Shown: piece after piece, positions 1-7,870 of the stretch
How positions within the stretch are numbered: the first letter of the stretch is position 1
Layout of the letters: every line of letters starts with the position of its first letter
NCBI GenBank assembly: GCA_011958945.1
Contig: BLLT01000012.1
Location: forward strand, 1 to 38,332
Source of the DNA: Lachnospiraceae bacterium
Lineage (GTDB): Bacteria; Bacillota; Clostridia; Lachnospirales; Lachnospiraceae
DNA length: 38,332 nt
Direction of reading: 5' to 3'
Notes under the pieces: model-generated
Database searches by the model: none
The model's input: only the letters and a program-made list of their open reading frames with translations
Told to the model about the DNA's origin: nothing
Position numbers and translations under genes: made by a program

Positions 1-16
1 GTCATAGACAAAGCCG

Positions 17-43
17 TACCCCAATTCTTTTACAAATGGGGTA
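17..43. repeat. Inverted repeat upstream of clpB
   Basis: TACCCCA (17-23) and TGGGGTA (37-43) are perfect complements around a 13-base loop. No T-run follows, so a terminator is not supported. It may be a protein-binding site or the tail of the preceding, unseen gene. Confidence 0.35.
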
Positions 44-58
44 TGAATAGGGTATAAT
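29..58 (+). promoter_or_regulatory. Possible distal promoter before clpB
   Basis: TTTACA (29-34), 18 bases, then a perfect TATAAT (53-58). The -10 is perfect and the -35 matches five of six. It would sit upstream of the CIRCE-like element and could give a second clpB transcript. Weaker case than the promoter at 155-183 because of its distance from the gene. Confidence 0.35.
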
Positions 59-140
59 ACCTGTTATTTGACATTTTAGAGAAATTTTAGAACCCGCAAA
101 GCCGCATAAATACTGGATTTGCAAAAATTTACTGAAAATA

Positions 141-167
141 TTAGCACTCACCTATTGACTCTGCTAA
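141..167 (+). promoter_or_regulatory. CIRCE-like operator (HrcA-type) upstream of clpB
   Basis: The left arm TTAGCACTC (141-149) is a perfect CIRCE half-site. After exactly nine bases the right arm is CTCTGCTAA (159-167), which matches GAGTGCTAA at six of nine positions. CIRCE is the HrcA repressor site in Gram-positive heat-shock genes. Its spacer and right arm contain the -35 box of the promoter at 155-183, which suits repression by steric block. Three mismatches in one arm leave some doubt about HrcA affinity. No CtsR-type heptad repeat was seen nearby. Confidence 0.6.
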
Positions 168-183
168 CAACTGGTGTTATAGT
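155..183 (+). promoter_or_regulatory. Likely clpB promoter (sigma-A type)
   Basis: TTGACT (155-160), a 17-base spacer, then TATAGT (178-183). Each hexamer differs from consensus at one position and the spacing is optimal. Transcription would start near 190, leaving a leader of about 95 bases before the clpB start. The -35 box lies inside the CIRCE-like element. Confidence 0.6.
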
Positions 184-283
184 TCATATAGAACAAAAAT
201 AAAGAGCAGTATAGCCGGATATACTTTAAATGAAGCATTGGCGTAATGCGGTTCATTTGTATAAACGACGGAGAGGAGTGCTT

Positions 284-2866
284 ATGAATATATCGAAATT
301 TACACAGAAATCCATGCAGGCGGTGGAGCAGTGCGAAAAGCTGGCTTATGAATATGGAAACCAGGAAATTGAGCAGGAGCATCTTTTATACGGTCTGCTG
401 ACCATTGAAGACAGTCTGATTTTGAAGCTCATTGAGAAAATGGAGATTCAAAAGGAGCATTTTTTAAACCGGGCACAAGCGGCATTACAGAAGCGGGTGA
501 AGGTACAAGGCGGCAGGGTCTATGTTGGGAAGGACTTGAATCAGGCGTTGATTCATGCGGAGGATGAGGCAAAGCAGTTAGGCGATGAATATGTATCGGT
601 GGAACATTTATTCCTCGCCATGTTAAAACACCCCAATAAAGAAATCAAAGAGATTTTCCGCGAGTATGGTATCACCAGGGAGCGGTTTCTTCAGGCACTG
701 TCTACAGTAAGAGGGAATCAAAGGGTTACCTCCGACAATCCGGAAGCCACTTATGATACATTGGAAAAATATGGACAGGAACTGGTGGAAAAAGCCAGAA
801 GCCAGAAGTTGGACCCGGTTATTGGAAGGGATAGCGAGATAAGGAATATTATCCGTATCTTGTCCAGAAAGACAAAAAATAACCCAGTGCTTATCGGGGA
901 GCCGGGCGTGGGGAAGACCGCGGTGGTGGAAGGCCTTGCCCAGCGTATTGTGCGGGGGGATGTGCCGCAGGGGTTAAAGGATAAAAAGATTTTTGCTCTG
1001 GATATGGGGGCGCTTGTAGCAGGTGCCAAGTACCGGGGTGAGTTTGAAGAGCGGTTAAAAGCGGTTCTGGAAGATGTGAAAAATAGCGATGGGCAGATTA
1101 TTCTCTTTATTGACGAACTGCACACCATCGTAGGGGCGGGTAAAACGGACGGCGCCCTGGATGCGGGAAATATGCTCAAACCGATGTTGGCAAGGGGCGA
1201 ACTGCATTGTATCGGCGCCACCACATTGGATGAATACAGGCAGTATATCGAAAAGGATGCGGCGTTGGAGCGGCGTTTTCAGCCGGTAATGGTGGAAGAA
1301 CCTACGGTGGAGGATACCATTTCCATTTTGCGCGGGTTAAAGGAGCGGTATGAAGTCTACCATGGCGTAAAAATTATGGATAATGCGCTGGTGAGCGCGG
1401 CAATTTTATCTCATCGCTATATATCCGACCGTTTCCTGCCGGATAAGGCTATCGACCTGGTGGATGAGGCCTGTGCGCTGATAAAGACGGAGTTGGACTC
1501 CATGCCTACGGAACTGGATGAACTGCAGCGGAAGATTATGCAGATGGAGATAGAGGAAGCTGCGCTGAAAAAGGAGGATGACAGAATCAGCCAGGAACGG
1601 CTGGGGAGCCTGCAGAAGGAACTGGCGGAATGGAAAGAAGAATTTAACAACCGGAAGGCACAGTGGGATAACGAAAAAGCTTCGGTAGACAGGCTTTCCA
1701 AGCTTCGGGAACAGATTGAAGCGATGAACGGCGAAATTCAGGTGGCCCAGAGGGAGGGGAATCTGGAAAAGGCGGCGGAATTAAGCTACGGAAAGCTGCC
1801 TGCCTTAAAAAAGCAGTTGGAGATAGAAGAGGACAAAGTGAAAAGTGAGGATTTATCCCTGGTTCATGAGAGCGTGAGCGATGAGGAGATTGCAAAGATT
1901 ATCTCCCGCTGGACAGGTATTCCTGTGGCTAAACTGACGGAAAGCGAGAGGAATAAGACGCTGCATCTGGACGAGGAACTGCATAAACGCGTCATTGGCC
2001 AGGAAGAAGGGGTGACGAAGGTGACGGAGGCTATTATCCGTTCCAAGGCAGGCATCAAAGACCCGGCCAAGCCCATTGGTTCCTTCTTATTCTTAGGCCC
2101 TACCGGTGTGGGGAAGACGGAACTGGCCAAGGCTCTGGCAGCATCTTTGTTCGATGATGAAAACAATATGGTGCGCATTGATATGAGCGAATATATGGAG
2201 AAGTATTCCGTATCCCGGCTGATCGGGGCGCCTCCAGGATATGTGGGCTATGAAGAAGGAGGGCAGCTGACGGAGGCTGTGAGAAGGAAACCTTATTCGG
2301 TAGTGCTTTTTGATGAAATCGAAAAAGCCCATCCGGATGTGTTCAATGTGCTTTTGCAGGTTTTGGATGACGGGCGGATTACCGATTCCCAGGGGCGTAC
2401 CGTGGATTTTAAAAATACAATCCTGATTATGACTTCCAATATCGGCGCCGGCTATCTTTTGGAAGGGATTGGGGAAGACGGCAGTATCAGCAGCGAAGCC
2501 GAAGGGATGGTAATGAACGAACTGCGGGCCCATTTCCGTCCGGAATTTTTAAACAGGCTGGATGAGACAATCCTCTTTAAACCGTTGACGAAAGCGGATA
2601 TAGGGGGTATCGTCCATCTGATTGTGAAGGATTTGAACGAACGTCTGGCGGATAGGGAACTGGCTATTGAGGTTTCGCCGGAAGCGGAATCCTTTATCGT
2701 TGAAAATGCCTATGATCCGGTATATGGTGCAAGGCCTTTAAAACGGTATATCCAGAAGCACGTGGAGACGTTGGCGGCAAAGCTGATTCTGGCCGATGGG
2801 GTTAAGGCGCAGGAAACGATAGTGATTTCCTTAAAAGACGGTAAATTGGCGGCAGAATGTTATTGA
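284..2866 (+). CDS. clpB: ATP-dependent disaggregase ClpB (Hsp100)
   Basis: The product is an 860-residue hexameric AAA+ disaggregase that, in known systems, works with DnaK to rescue aggregated proteins after heat stress in the cytosol. An N-terminal Clp repeat domain (about 1-145) is followed by AAA module 1 with Walker A GEPGVGKT at 205-212. A charged coiled-coil middle domain spans about 390-520, which separates ClpB from ClpA and ClpC. AAA module 2 has Walker A GPTGVGKT at 605-612, and the ClpB C-terminal domain follows. Length is normal for the family. The ATG at 284 is preferred over the in-frame ATG at 230 because GGAGAGGAG lies just upstream and the protein then begins at the conserved MNISKFT segment. 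Heat-shock control is suggested by the CIRCE-like element upstream. Confidence 0.97.
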   Translation: MNISKFTQKSMQAVEQCEKLAYEYGNQEIEQEHLLYGLLTIEDSLILKLIEKMEIQKEHFLNRAQAALQKRVKVQGGRVYVGKDLNQALIHAEDEAKQLGDEYVSVEHLFLAMLKHPNKEIKEIFREYGITRERFLQALSTVRGNQRVTSDNPEATYDTLEKYGQELVEKARSQKLDPVIGRDSEIRNIIRILSRKTKNNPVLIGEPGVGKTAVVEGLAQRIVRGDVPQGLKDKKIFALDMGALVAGAKYRGEFEERLKAVLEDVKNSDGQIILFIDELHTIVGAGKTDGALDAGNMLKPMLARGELHCIGATTLDEYRQYIEKDAALERRFQPVMVEEPTVEDTISILRGLKERYEVYHGVKIMDNALVSAAILSHRYISDRFLPDKAIDLVDEACALIKTELDSMPTELDELQRKIMQMEIEEAALKKEDDRISQERLGSLQKELAEWKEEFNNRKAQWDNEKASVDRLSKLREQIEAMNGEIQVAQREGNLEKAAELSYGKLPALKKQLEIEEDKVKSEDLSLVHESVSDEEIAKIISRWTGIPVAKLTESERNKTLHLDEELHKRVIGQEEGVTKVTEAIIRSKAGIKDPAKPIGSFLFLGPTGVGKTELAKALAASLFDDENNMVRIDMSEYMEKYSVSRLIGAPPGYVGYEEGGQLTEAVRRKPYSVVLFDEIEKAHPDVFNVLLQVLDDGRITDSQGRTVDFKNTILIMTSNIGAGYLLEGIGEDGSISSEAEGMVMNELRAHFRPEFLNRLDETILFKPLTKADIGGIVHLIVKDLNERLADRELAIEVSPEAESFIVENAYDPVYGARPLKRYIQKHVETLAAKLILADGVKAQETIVISLKDGKLAAECY

Positions 2867-2909
2867 CAGACACATACCGGAGGAATTAAACTGGAAGGAG
2901 AGAACGCAG

Positions 2910-3083
2910 ATGATACCGAAAGATCCTGTGATGTTGTTAAGTTTTGTGAATTTGAAGTTAAGGGATTATTATAGCAGTTTTGATAGTATGTGTGAAGACA
3001 TGGATATTGCCAGGGAAGAGGTAGAAGAAAAGCTGGCATCCATAGACTATCATTATGATGGGGAGAAGAACCAATTTGTCTGA
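2910..3083 (+). CDS. Small DUF4250-family protein
   Basis: This 57-residue protein begins MIPKDPVMLLSFVNLKLRDY and ends with NQFV, matching the DUF4250 family as I remember it from Lachnospiraceae and related Clostridia. The function is unknown. The start is supported by GGAAGGAG about ten bases upstream. It contains a short acidic helix (about 27-45) and no membrane segment. It lies 43 bases after clpB and its last codons overlap the start of the ferredoxin/ASKHA gene, so translational coupling with that gene is likely. Confidence 0.85.
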   Translation: MIPKDPVMLLSFVNLKLRDYYSSFDSMCEDMDIAREEVEEKLASIDYHYDGEKNQFV

Positions 3084-4710
3084 ACGGATTAAGATAACGG
3101 TTATAGAAGAAGCGGATAGGGATGCGGCAGAAAGTGTGCTGTTCCATGACACGGAAAAGACATTGCTTCATACATTGAGGGAAGGTGGTATTATGCCGCC
3201 TTCCCTTTGTGGCAGTATAGGGAAATGCGGCAGATGCCAGGTGCGGTTTTGGGAACAGGCGCCGCTCCCTTCCCAGACGGACAGGGCGATGATTGCCCCG
3301 GATAAGCTAAGGGAAGGATATCGCCTGGCATGTATGGCACGGCCAAAGAAGGCATGCAGAGTGGAGATTGCCTTCGAGAAGGAAAAGGGAATCGATGTAG
3401 TGGTGAAAAGCAGTGTGAAAGGGGAGAGGCTGGATAGAGGGGGAGTGGAGAATGGAGGCCAGGAATGGCAGAATGCCGGCAACAATATTCGAGGAAAGGT
3501 GTGTGAGAAATGTTATGACGGGAAAGCCGCTGCAGGAGTAGGAACGGCGGTGGCAGTGGATATCGGAACCACTACGATAGCCATGCAGCTGATAGAAACA
3601 GAATCCGGACAGGTTTTGGACACTCATACATGCTTGAACCCGCAGAGGAGTTATGGGGCGGATGTGATTTCCCGTATTCAGGCTGGGGCCGGGGGGGAAG
3701 GAGAGCGGCTGAAGCGGATGGTCAGGGAGGCATTGGCCCATGGAATAGGGCAGATGGTTAAAAGGTCAGCAAAGCCAAAACTCATGATAATCTCAGCCAA
3801 TACGGTGATGGAACATTTATTCATGGGATATCCGGTGGAGTCTTTGGGAAAAAGTCCCTTTCTGCCGGTGAATATAAAAACCGTGACGATGGATTATCTG
3901 GGTATTCCGACCGTATTGCTCCCGGGAATATCGGCCTTTGTAGGAGGGGATATTGTATCCGGCCTGTATGCCTGCGGTTTGTGTCCGTCTGCGGAAAAGG
4001 AATCCGGGATCTGGCTGTTCCTGGATTTGGGAACCAATGCGGAAATGGTGATAGGAAAAGGCAGTCGGCTCATTTGCACGGCAGCGGCAGCCGGACCTGC
4101 TTTTGAGGGCAAGGGAAAGCGGGGGGGGAGAGGTTCGGAGCGAATCGAAGCCATTGCATCTGTGTTGGAAAAGGGGATTGTTGATAAGACAGGGTTGTTG
4201 AAGGAGCCTTATTTTGAGAACGGCATCGAAGCGGAACTGGAAAATAAGAAGGAAAAAATATGGATTTGCCAGGAGGATATCAGGGATATCCAGATGGCCA
4301 AGGCCGCAGTGCGGGCCGGAATATATTTTCTGATGAAAAGGATGGGGATAAGGGACGTCGACGAAATAGGACAGGTATATGTGGCAGGGGGATTTGGCTT
4401 TTATTTAAAGAGGAAGGCGGCTGTGGAAATCGGCCTGCTCCCGGCCAAGCTGGAGGAAAAGATAGAAGTGGTGGGAAACACCTCCCTGGCGGGGGCGAAG
4501 AGCCTTTTGGCGGATATCGGTTCAATGGATACAGGGTATATTTTGAATAGAGGGGAAGCGGTTGGGATGGCCGATCTGACCGGAAGGGAAAAAATACCAG
4601 GCATGGAAGCTGTGTTTGAATTGGAAAAGGCTGTCCGGAATGCGGAAGTCTTTCAGCTGGCGAAGGAGCCTTTCTTTCAAGAAAAATATATAGAGTATAT
4701 GAATTTCTAA
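3076..4710 (+). CDS. 2Fe-2S ferredoxin / ASKHA-domain protein (corrinoid activation type)
   Basis: An N-terminal plant-type 2Fe-2S domain is followed by an ASKHA ATPase-like domain of the DUF4445/RACo type. In characterised relatives this architecture uses ATP to drive electrons uphill and re-reduce inactive Co(II) corrinoid methyl carriers. Counting from the upstream ATG at 3055, cluster ligands are C52, C58, C61 and C93. The nucleotide-binding landmarks are AVDIGTTT, LFLDLGTNAEM and VYVAGGFG. The start is uncertain: ATG 3055 has no ribosome site, whereas TTG 3076 has GGGGAG nine bases upstream and overlaps the DUF4250 stop by eight bases, so TTG is preferred. No corrinoid protein or methyltransferase is in view, so the substrate is unknown. 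Confidence 0.88.
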   Translation: MSERIKITVIEEADRDAAESVLFHDTEKTLLHTLREGGIMPPSLCGSIGKCGRCQVRFWEQAPLPSQTDRAMIAPDKLREGYRLACMARPKKACRVEIAFEKEKGIDVVVKSSVKGERLDRGGVENGGQEWQNAGNNIRGKVCEKCYDGKAAAGVGTAVAVDIGTTTIAMQLIETESGQVLDTHTCLNPQRSYGADVISRIQAGAGGEGERLKRMVREALAHGIGQMVKRSAKPKLMIISANTVMEHLFMGYPVESLGKSPFLPVNIKTVTMDYLGIPTVLLPGISAFVGGDIVSGLYACGLCPSAEKESGIWLFLDLGTNAEMVIGKGSRLICTAAAAGPAFEGKGKRGGRGSERIEAIASVLEKGIVDKTGLLKEPYFENGIEAELENKKEKIWICQEDIRDIQMAKAAVRAGIYFLMKRMGIRDVDEIGQVYVAGGFGFYLKRKAAVEIGLLPAKLEEKIEVVGNTSLAGAKSLLADIGSMDTGYILNRGEAVGMADLTGREKIPGMEAVFELEKAVRNAEVFQLAKEPFFQEKYIEYMNF

Positions 4711-4733
4711 AGACATTAACGGGAAATAAACCC

Positions 4734-4812
4734 CTCAGGCGGCATGGAGGGAAACTGTTACAAGATTGTGCCTGAGCGGCATCCGAAAAATTGACATGCG
4801 CAAAAATGCGCA
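4734..4812 (+). other. Structured leader before the DUF1576 gene
   Basis: CTCAGGC (4734-4740) pairs with GCCTGAG (4770-4776). A second small hairpin, TGCGC-AAAAAT-GCGCA (4797-4812), sits immediately before the ribosome site of the next gene. A TTGACA occurs at 4791-4796 but no good -10 follows. I do not recognise a known riboswitch here. The second hairpin could modulate translation initiation. Confidence 0.35.
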
Positions 4813-4827
4813 GAAATGGGGTGAAGG

Positions 4828-6114
4828 ATGAGAAAATGGCTGGAATCTATTTCGGGGAAAGAATTAAAGCTTTTTAGTATTTTTACAATAATCCTATTAT
4901 TTATAGCTGCCGTTACAACAGCGTTTGCTACGCGGAATCCTATGGGGCTGATAAATGGTATGAAATTGATTGTTATATCCCGGGATGCCCTGATTACGGA
5001 TTATTTTGAACTGACTGGTTATGGCGCGGCATTGCTTAACGGCGCATTGGTATTGGGAATCAGTACTTTTCTGATTATCAGACAGAAAATACCGTTTACC
5101 GGCCCGACGATGGCAGCTCTTTTTATCAATGCAGGATATGCATTTTGGGGGAAAAACCCGGTGAACATTATTCCTGTGATTTTGGGAACTGCCCTTTATG
5201 CCAGGATACATAATTCAAAATTGAGCCGTTACATATATACCGCATTGTTCGGTACGTGCCTGGCCCCGCTGCTCACCGAACTGGTATATTTGTTCCCTTT
5301 CAGCTGGCAGATAAATCTGGTGTGTGCGGTGCTGGCCGGGGTTCTGATAGGCTTTGTACTGCCGCCTTTGTCCATGCACACGGCATCTATGCATATGGGC
5401 TATAATCTGTTTAATGTGGGATTTTCCGGAGGGATACTGGCTTTTGCGGTAGTATGCCTGCTGCGTTCTTTCGGGATGGAAAGCGAATCCGTATTGGTAT
5501 GGAAAGAAGGGCAAAACCGGATAGTGGGAATCGTATTGTTTTTATATTTTCTGTCGGCAGTCATCTTTGGTTTTCTTGTCAGCGGCAGGAGGCTGGACGG
5601 GCTGAAAAAGATTATGGAACATCCGGGCCGGGCGGTAGCCGATTTTGTCCTTATGGATGGGGCAGGCCCTACCCTGATGAATATGGGGCTGGTGGGAATC
5701 CTTTGCGAAGGTTATATCCTGCTGACAGGGGGGGATTTTTCGGGCCCGGTGGTGGGGGCTATGCTGGCCGTTTTCGGATTTGCGGCATTTGGAGTGCATG
5801 TGAGAAATTATTTTCCGGTGCTGGCAGGGGTATATATATCCACATTTTTTACGATATTTTCGCCAGATACTCCTAGCATCCAATTGGCAGCTATTTTTTC
5901 GGCAGGCTTATCGCCTATTGCGGGCCAGTTCGGGGTTGTGGCAGGGATACTGGCAGGTTTCCTTCATGCGGCGGTGGTAGTATGTACAACGCCGATGTAT
6001 GGGGGGTTAAACTTATATAATAACGGATTCAGTGCAGGCTGGGTAGCGGTCATTCTGGTTCCGGTAATAGAGAGTTTTATGAAACACTTTAAGGAGAGGA
6101 AGAGGGAGAAGTAG
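4828..6114 (+). CDS. DUF1576-family integral membrane protein
   Basis: This is a 428-residue, very hydrophobic protein with about ten or more predicted membrane segments across its whole length. It is recognised as DUF1576, a family of unknown function. Conserved-looking features are glycine- and proline-rich loops such as GAGPTLMNMGLVG near 285 and a repeated LAGF/LAGV pattern near the C-terminus, suggestive of a transporter or channel fold. GGGGTGAAGG precedes the ATG at a good distance. The stop codon is directly followed by the ATG of the next small gene, so the two are almost certainly cotranscribed. The substrate cannot be inferred. Confidence 0.82.
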   Translation: MRKWLESISGKELKLFSIFTIILLFIAAVTTAFATRNPMGLINGMKLIVISRDALITDYFELTGYGAALLNGALVLGISTFLIIRQKIPFTGPTMAALFINAGYAFWGKNPVNIIPVILGTALYARIHNSKLSRYIYTALFGTCLAPLLTELVYLFPFSWQINLVCAVLAGVLIGFVLPPLSMHTASMHMGYNLFNVGFSGGILAFAVVCLLRSFGMESESVLVWKEGQNRIVGIVLFLYFLSAVIFGFLVSGRRLDGLKKIMEHPGRAVADFVLMDGAGPTLMNMGLVGILCEGYILLTGGDFSGPVVGAMLAVFGFAAFGVHVRNYFPVLAGVYISTFFTIFSPDTPSIQLAAIFSAGLSPIAGQFGVVAGILAGFLHAAVVVCTTPMYGGLNLYNNGFSAGWVAVILVPVIESFMKHFKERKREK

Positions 6115-6468
6115 ATGGTTCACGAAAAGAAGAAGGTAGTGAAAATAGTAGAAGAGCTTACTTTGTATTTCTTTGCATTGGAAGCGGACAGGATTCAGTC
6201 GGGGATTGAGAAAAAAGGGAAAAGCGTGGTAATTACGTTCCGGGCCAACTATCATCCGGATTATGCAGACCAGCTGACGCAGTTGGAAAAATATTTAAAC
6301 TGCCCAAAAAATGATGGGATGGAGGATGTGTATTGGGAACTGGCCGGTTCCGGCGAGCCAGGGGAAACGAGCCAGCTGCTGTTGGTAGGTATGATGATTG
6401 ACCAGGCGAAAATCCGGCTGGAAGAAGGGGAGGTTTACCTGGAACTATTTAAGGAACTGCTGGAGTAA
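6115..6468 (+). CDS. Hypothetical protein coupled to the DUF1576 gene
   Basis: This soluble 117-residue protein shares the TAG/ATG junction of the DUF1576 gene with no gap. It has no signal peptide or membrane segment, an amphipathic N-terminal helix (VVKIVEELTLYFFALEADR) and a beta-rich centre. Its length and zero spacing suggest a regulatory or accessory partner of the membrane protein, but this is inference. I do not recognise a named domain. Confidence 0.75.
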   Translation: MVHEKKKVVKIVEELTLYFFALEADRIQSGIEKKGKSVVITFRANYHPDYADQLTQLEKYLNCPKNDGMEDVYWELAGSGEPGETSQLLLVGMMIDQAKIRLEEGEVYLELFKELLE

Positions 6469-6514
6469 ACGGAGGGGTGGATAAAATTTGAAAACTAGTG
6501 CATGACAGAATATT

Positions 6515-7011
6515 TGGAGCAGGCCGTTTGTTTTTCTGATAGATGAATGGGATTGTGTGATGCGGGAAAGGCCGGAAGATGAAGTGATGCAGAAAAATTT
6601 TCTTGATTTTTTGCTTAATCTTTTGAAGGACCAGCTATACGTTGCGCTGGCCTATATGACAGGTATTCTTCCGGTAAAAAAATTATGTAAGCGGTATGGA
6701 ATGGATTTTGAAAAATGACGAGAATTCCCTTGGCTGCGCGATTGCGCTCGCATATTACAGTGCAAGGAAGGATTATAAAATAACGAGGGAATTTCCGGCA
6801 GGGTATGGCTTTGCCGATGTTGTTTTTTGGCCGCTGCCACATACAGGGAAGCCGGCAATGGCGATAGAATTAGAATACAATAAAACGGCGTATGCAGCAA
6901 TCCAACAGATTAAGGAGAAGCATTATATCCACGGGTTAGAAGGGTATAGGGGTAAACTATGATAAGGAGAGCAAACAGCATAGCTGTGTGATAGAGAGGA
7001 TAAGAATATAG
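6515..7011 (+). pseudogene. Remnant of an AAA-ATPase-like / PD-(D/E)XK nuclease protein
   Basis: Three pieces of one family can be read. The first (from about 6528) encodes FLIDEWDCVMRERPEDE and VALAYMTGILPVKK, typical of the AAA-ATPase-like part. It is cut after VKK and joins, in another frame, a piece starting at 6696. That piece encodes NDENSLGCAIALAYYSARKD and a nuclease core with GFADVVFWP and AIELEYNK, as in the DUF1703 domain. A further frameshift near 6950 loses the expected ILLVG segment, and the true C-terminus (NYDKESKQHSCVIERI) continues to a stop at 7009-7011. A large internal deletion and two frame changes make this a decayed gene. Such proteins are common, multi-copy accessory genes in gut Bacteroidetes and Clostridia. 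Confidence 0.8.
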
Positions 7012-7088
7012 TACAAGATTCTTTTATGCATGCAGGTGTATTCTCCGCATATAAATTAGATAAGAGGGGAAGAAAGAAAGCCTGAATT

Positions 7089-7769
7089 ATGGATTGGATG
7101 AAAAAGATAAGGTCTTGTTTGATATTGCTGCTTCTTCTGGCGGCAGTCTGCGCTATAGGATATTGGAAACAGGGGGGATTGCCGGTATTCGGAAAGACGC
7201 TGGAAGAGCCTATGGGGAAAAAGGTGGCACTGACATTCGATGACGGCCCTCATCCCTATTATACGGAGCAGTTGTTGGACGGGTTAAAAAAGCGTGGTGT
7301 AAAAGCTACGTTTTTTGTTACGGGAGAACATGCCTCCCTGCATCCGGAGGTGATAGAGAGGATGGACGAGGAAGGACATCTCATCGGCAACCATACCTAT
7401 AGCCATATCCAGCTAAAATCCTCCAATAGAGAGAAATTCAAGGAAGAACTGGTAAAGACCAATGAAGTTATCGAAGGGATTACGGGCAAAGAGGTAGTGT
7501 TCGTAAGGCCGCCCTATGGTACATGGGATAAGTCTTTTGAGGCAGAACTGAATATGATTCCCGTGCTCTGGACCGTGGACCCTCTGGACTGGTGTTCGAA
7601 AAATGCGGGCTGTGTGGTAGATAAAGTGGTGAATAAGGCGAAGGAGAACGATATAATACTGATGCACGATTACTATGCCTCTACGGTGACCGCGGCTCTG
7701 GAAATCGTGGATGAACTGCAGGAAGAGGGGTATGAATTTGTGACGGTGGAGGAGATTTTGTTTGATTGA
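7089..7769 (+). CDS. Polysaccharide deacetylase (NodB domain), membrane anchored
   Basis: A 226-residue carbohydrate esterase family 4 type protein. Residues about 7-25 form a single hydrophobic segment, so the enzyme is probably secreted or tethered outside the membrane. The NodB domain shows ALTFDDGPH (motif 1, catalytic and metal Asp), HTYSH (motif 2, metal histidines), a motif 3 with RPPYG, then DPLDW and ILMHD near the C-terminus. Such enzymes deacetylate N-acetylglucosamine or muramic acid residues in peptidoglycan. The metal triad appears intact. It stands alone between a pseudogene and the AT-rich five-gene operon. Confidence 0.92.
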   Translation: MDWMKKIRSCLILLLLLAAVCAIGYWKQGGLPVFGKTLEEPMGKKVALTFDDGPHPYYTEQLLDGLKKRGVKATFFVTGEHASLHPEVIERMDEEGHLIGNHTYSHIQLKSSNREKFKEELVKTNEVIEGITGKEVVFVRPPYGTWDKSFEAELNMIPVLWTVDPLDWCSKNAGCVVDKVVNKAKENDIILMHDYYASTVTAALEIVDELQEEGYEFVTVEEILFD

Positions 7770-7798
7770 AAGTCTGTGAAACCATCTGACAGAAAGAA

Positions 7799-7827
7799 TT
7801 TACTTGTATGAATCAATATGTTAAAAT
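7799..7827 (+). promoter_or_regulatory. Predicted promoter of the five-gene operon
   Basis: TTTACT (7799-7804), a 17-base spacer, and TAAAAT (7822-7827). The -10 has one mismatch and the -35 has two. It lies 44 bases upstream of the first ATG, and no comparable promoter is seen inside the operon, where gaps are 11 bases or less. Confidence 0.55.
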
Positions 7828-7870
7828 AAAAAAGCAGTAAAGAAAAAGTTCAAAAGAGGAATTGAATGGC

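Noticed and set aside
751-1224. Long minus-strand reading frames inside clpB and other genes
   Set aside because: They mirror codon bias of the real genes, lack ribosome sites and show no family motifs.
4734-4812. Known riboswitch class before the DUF1576 gene
   Set aside because: I could not match conserved cores of cobalamin, SAM, glycine, TPP, NiCo or purine riboswitches, so only the stems are reported.
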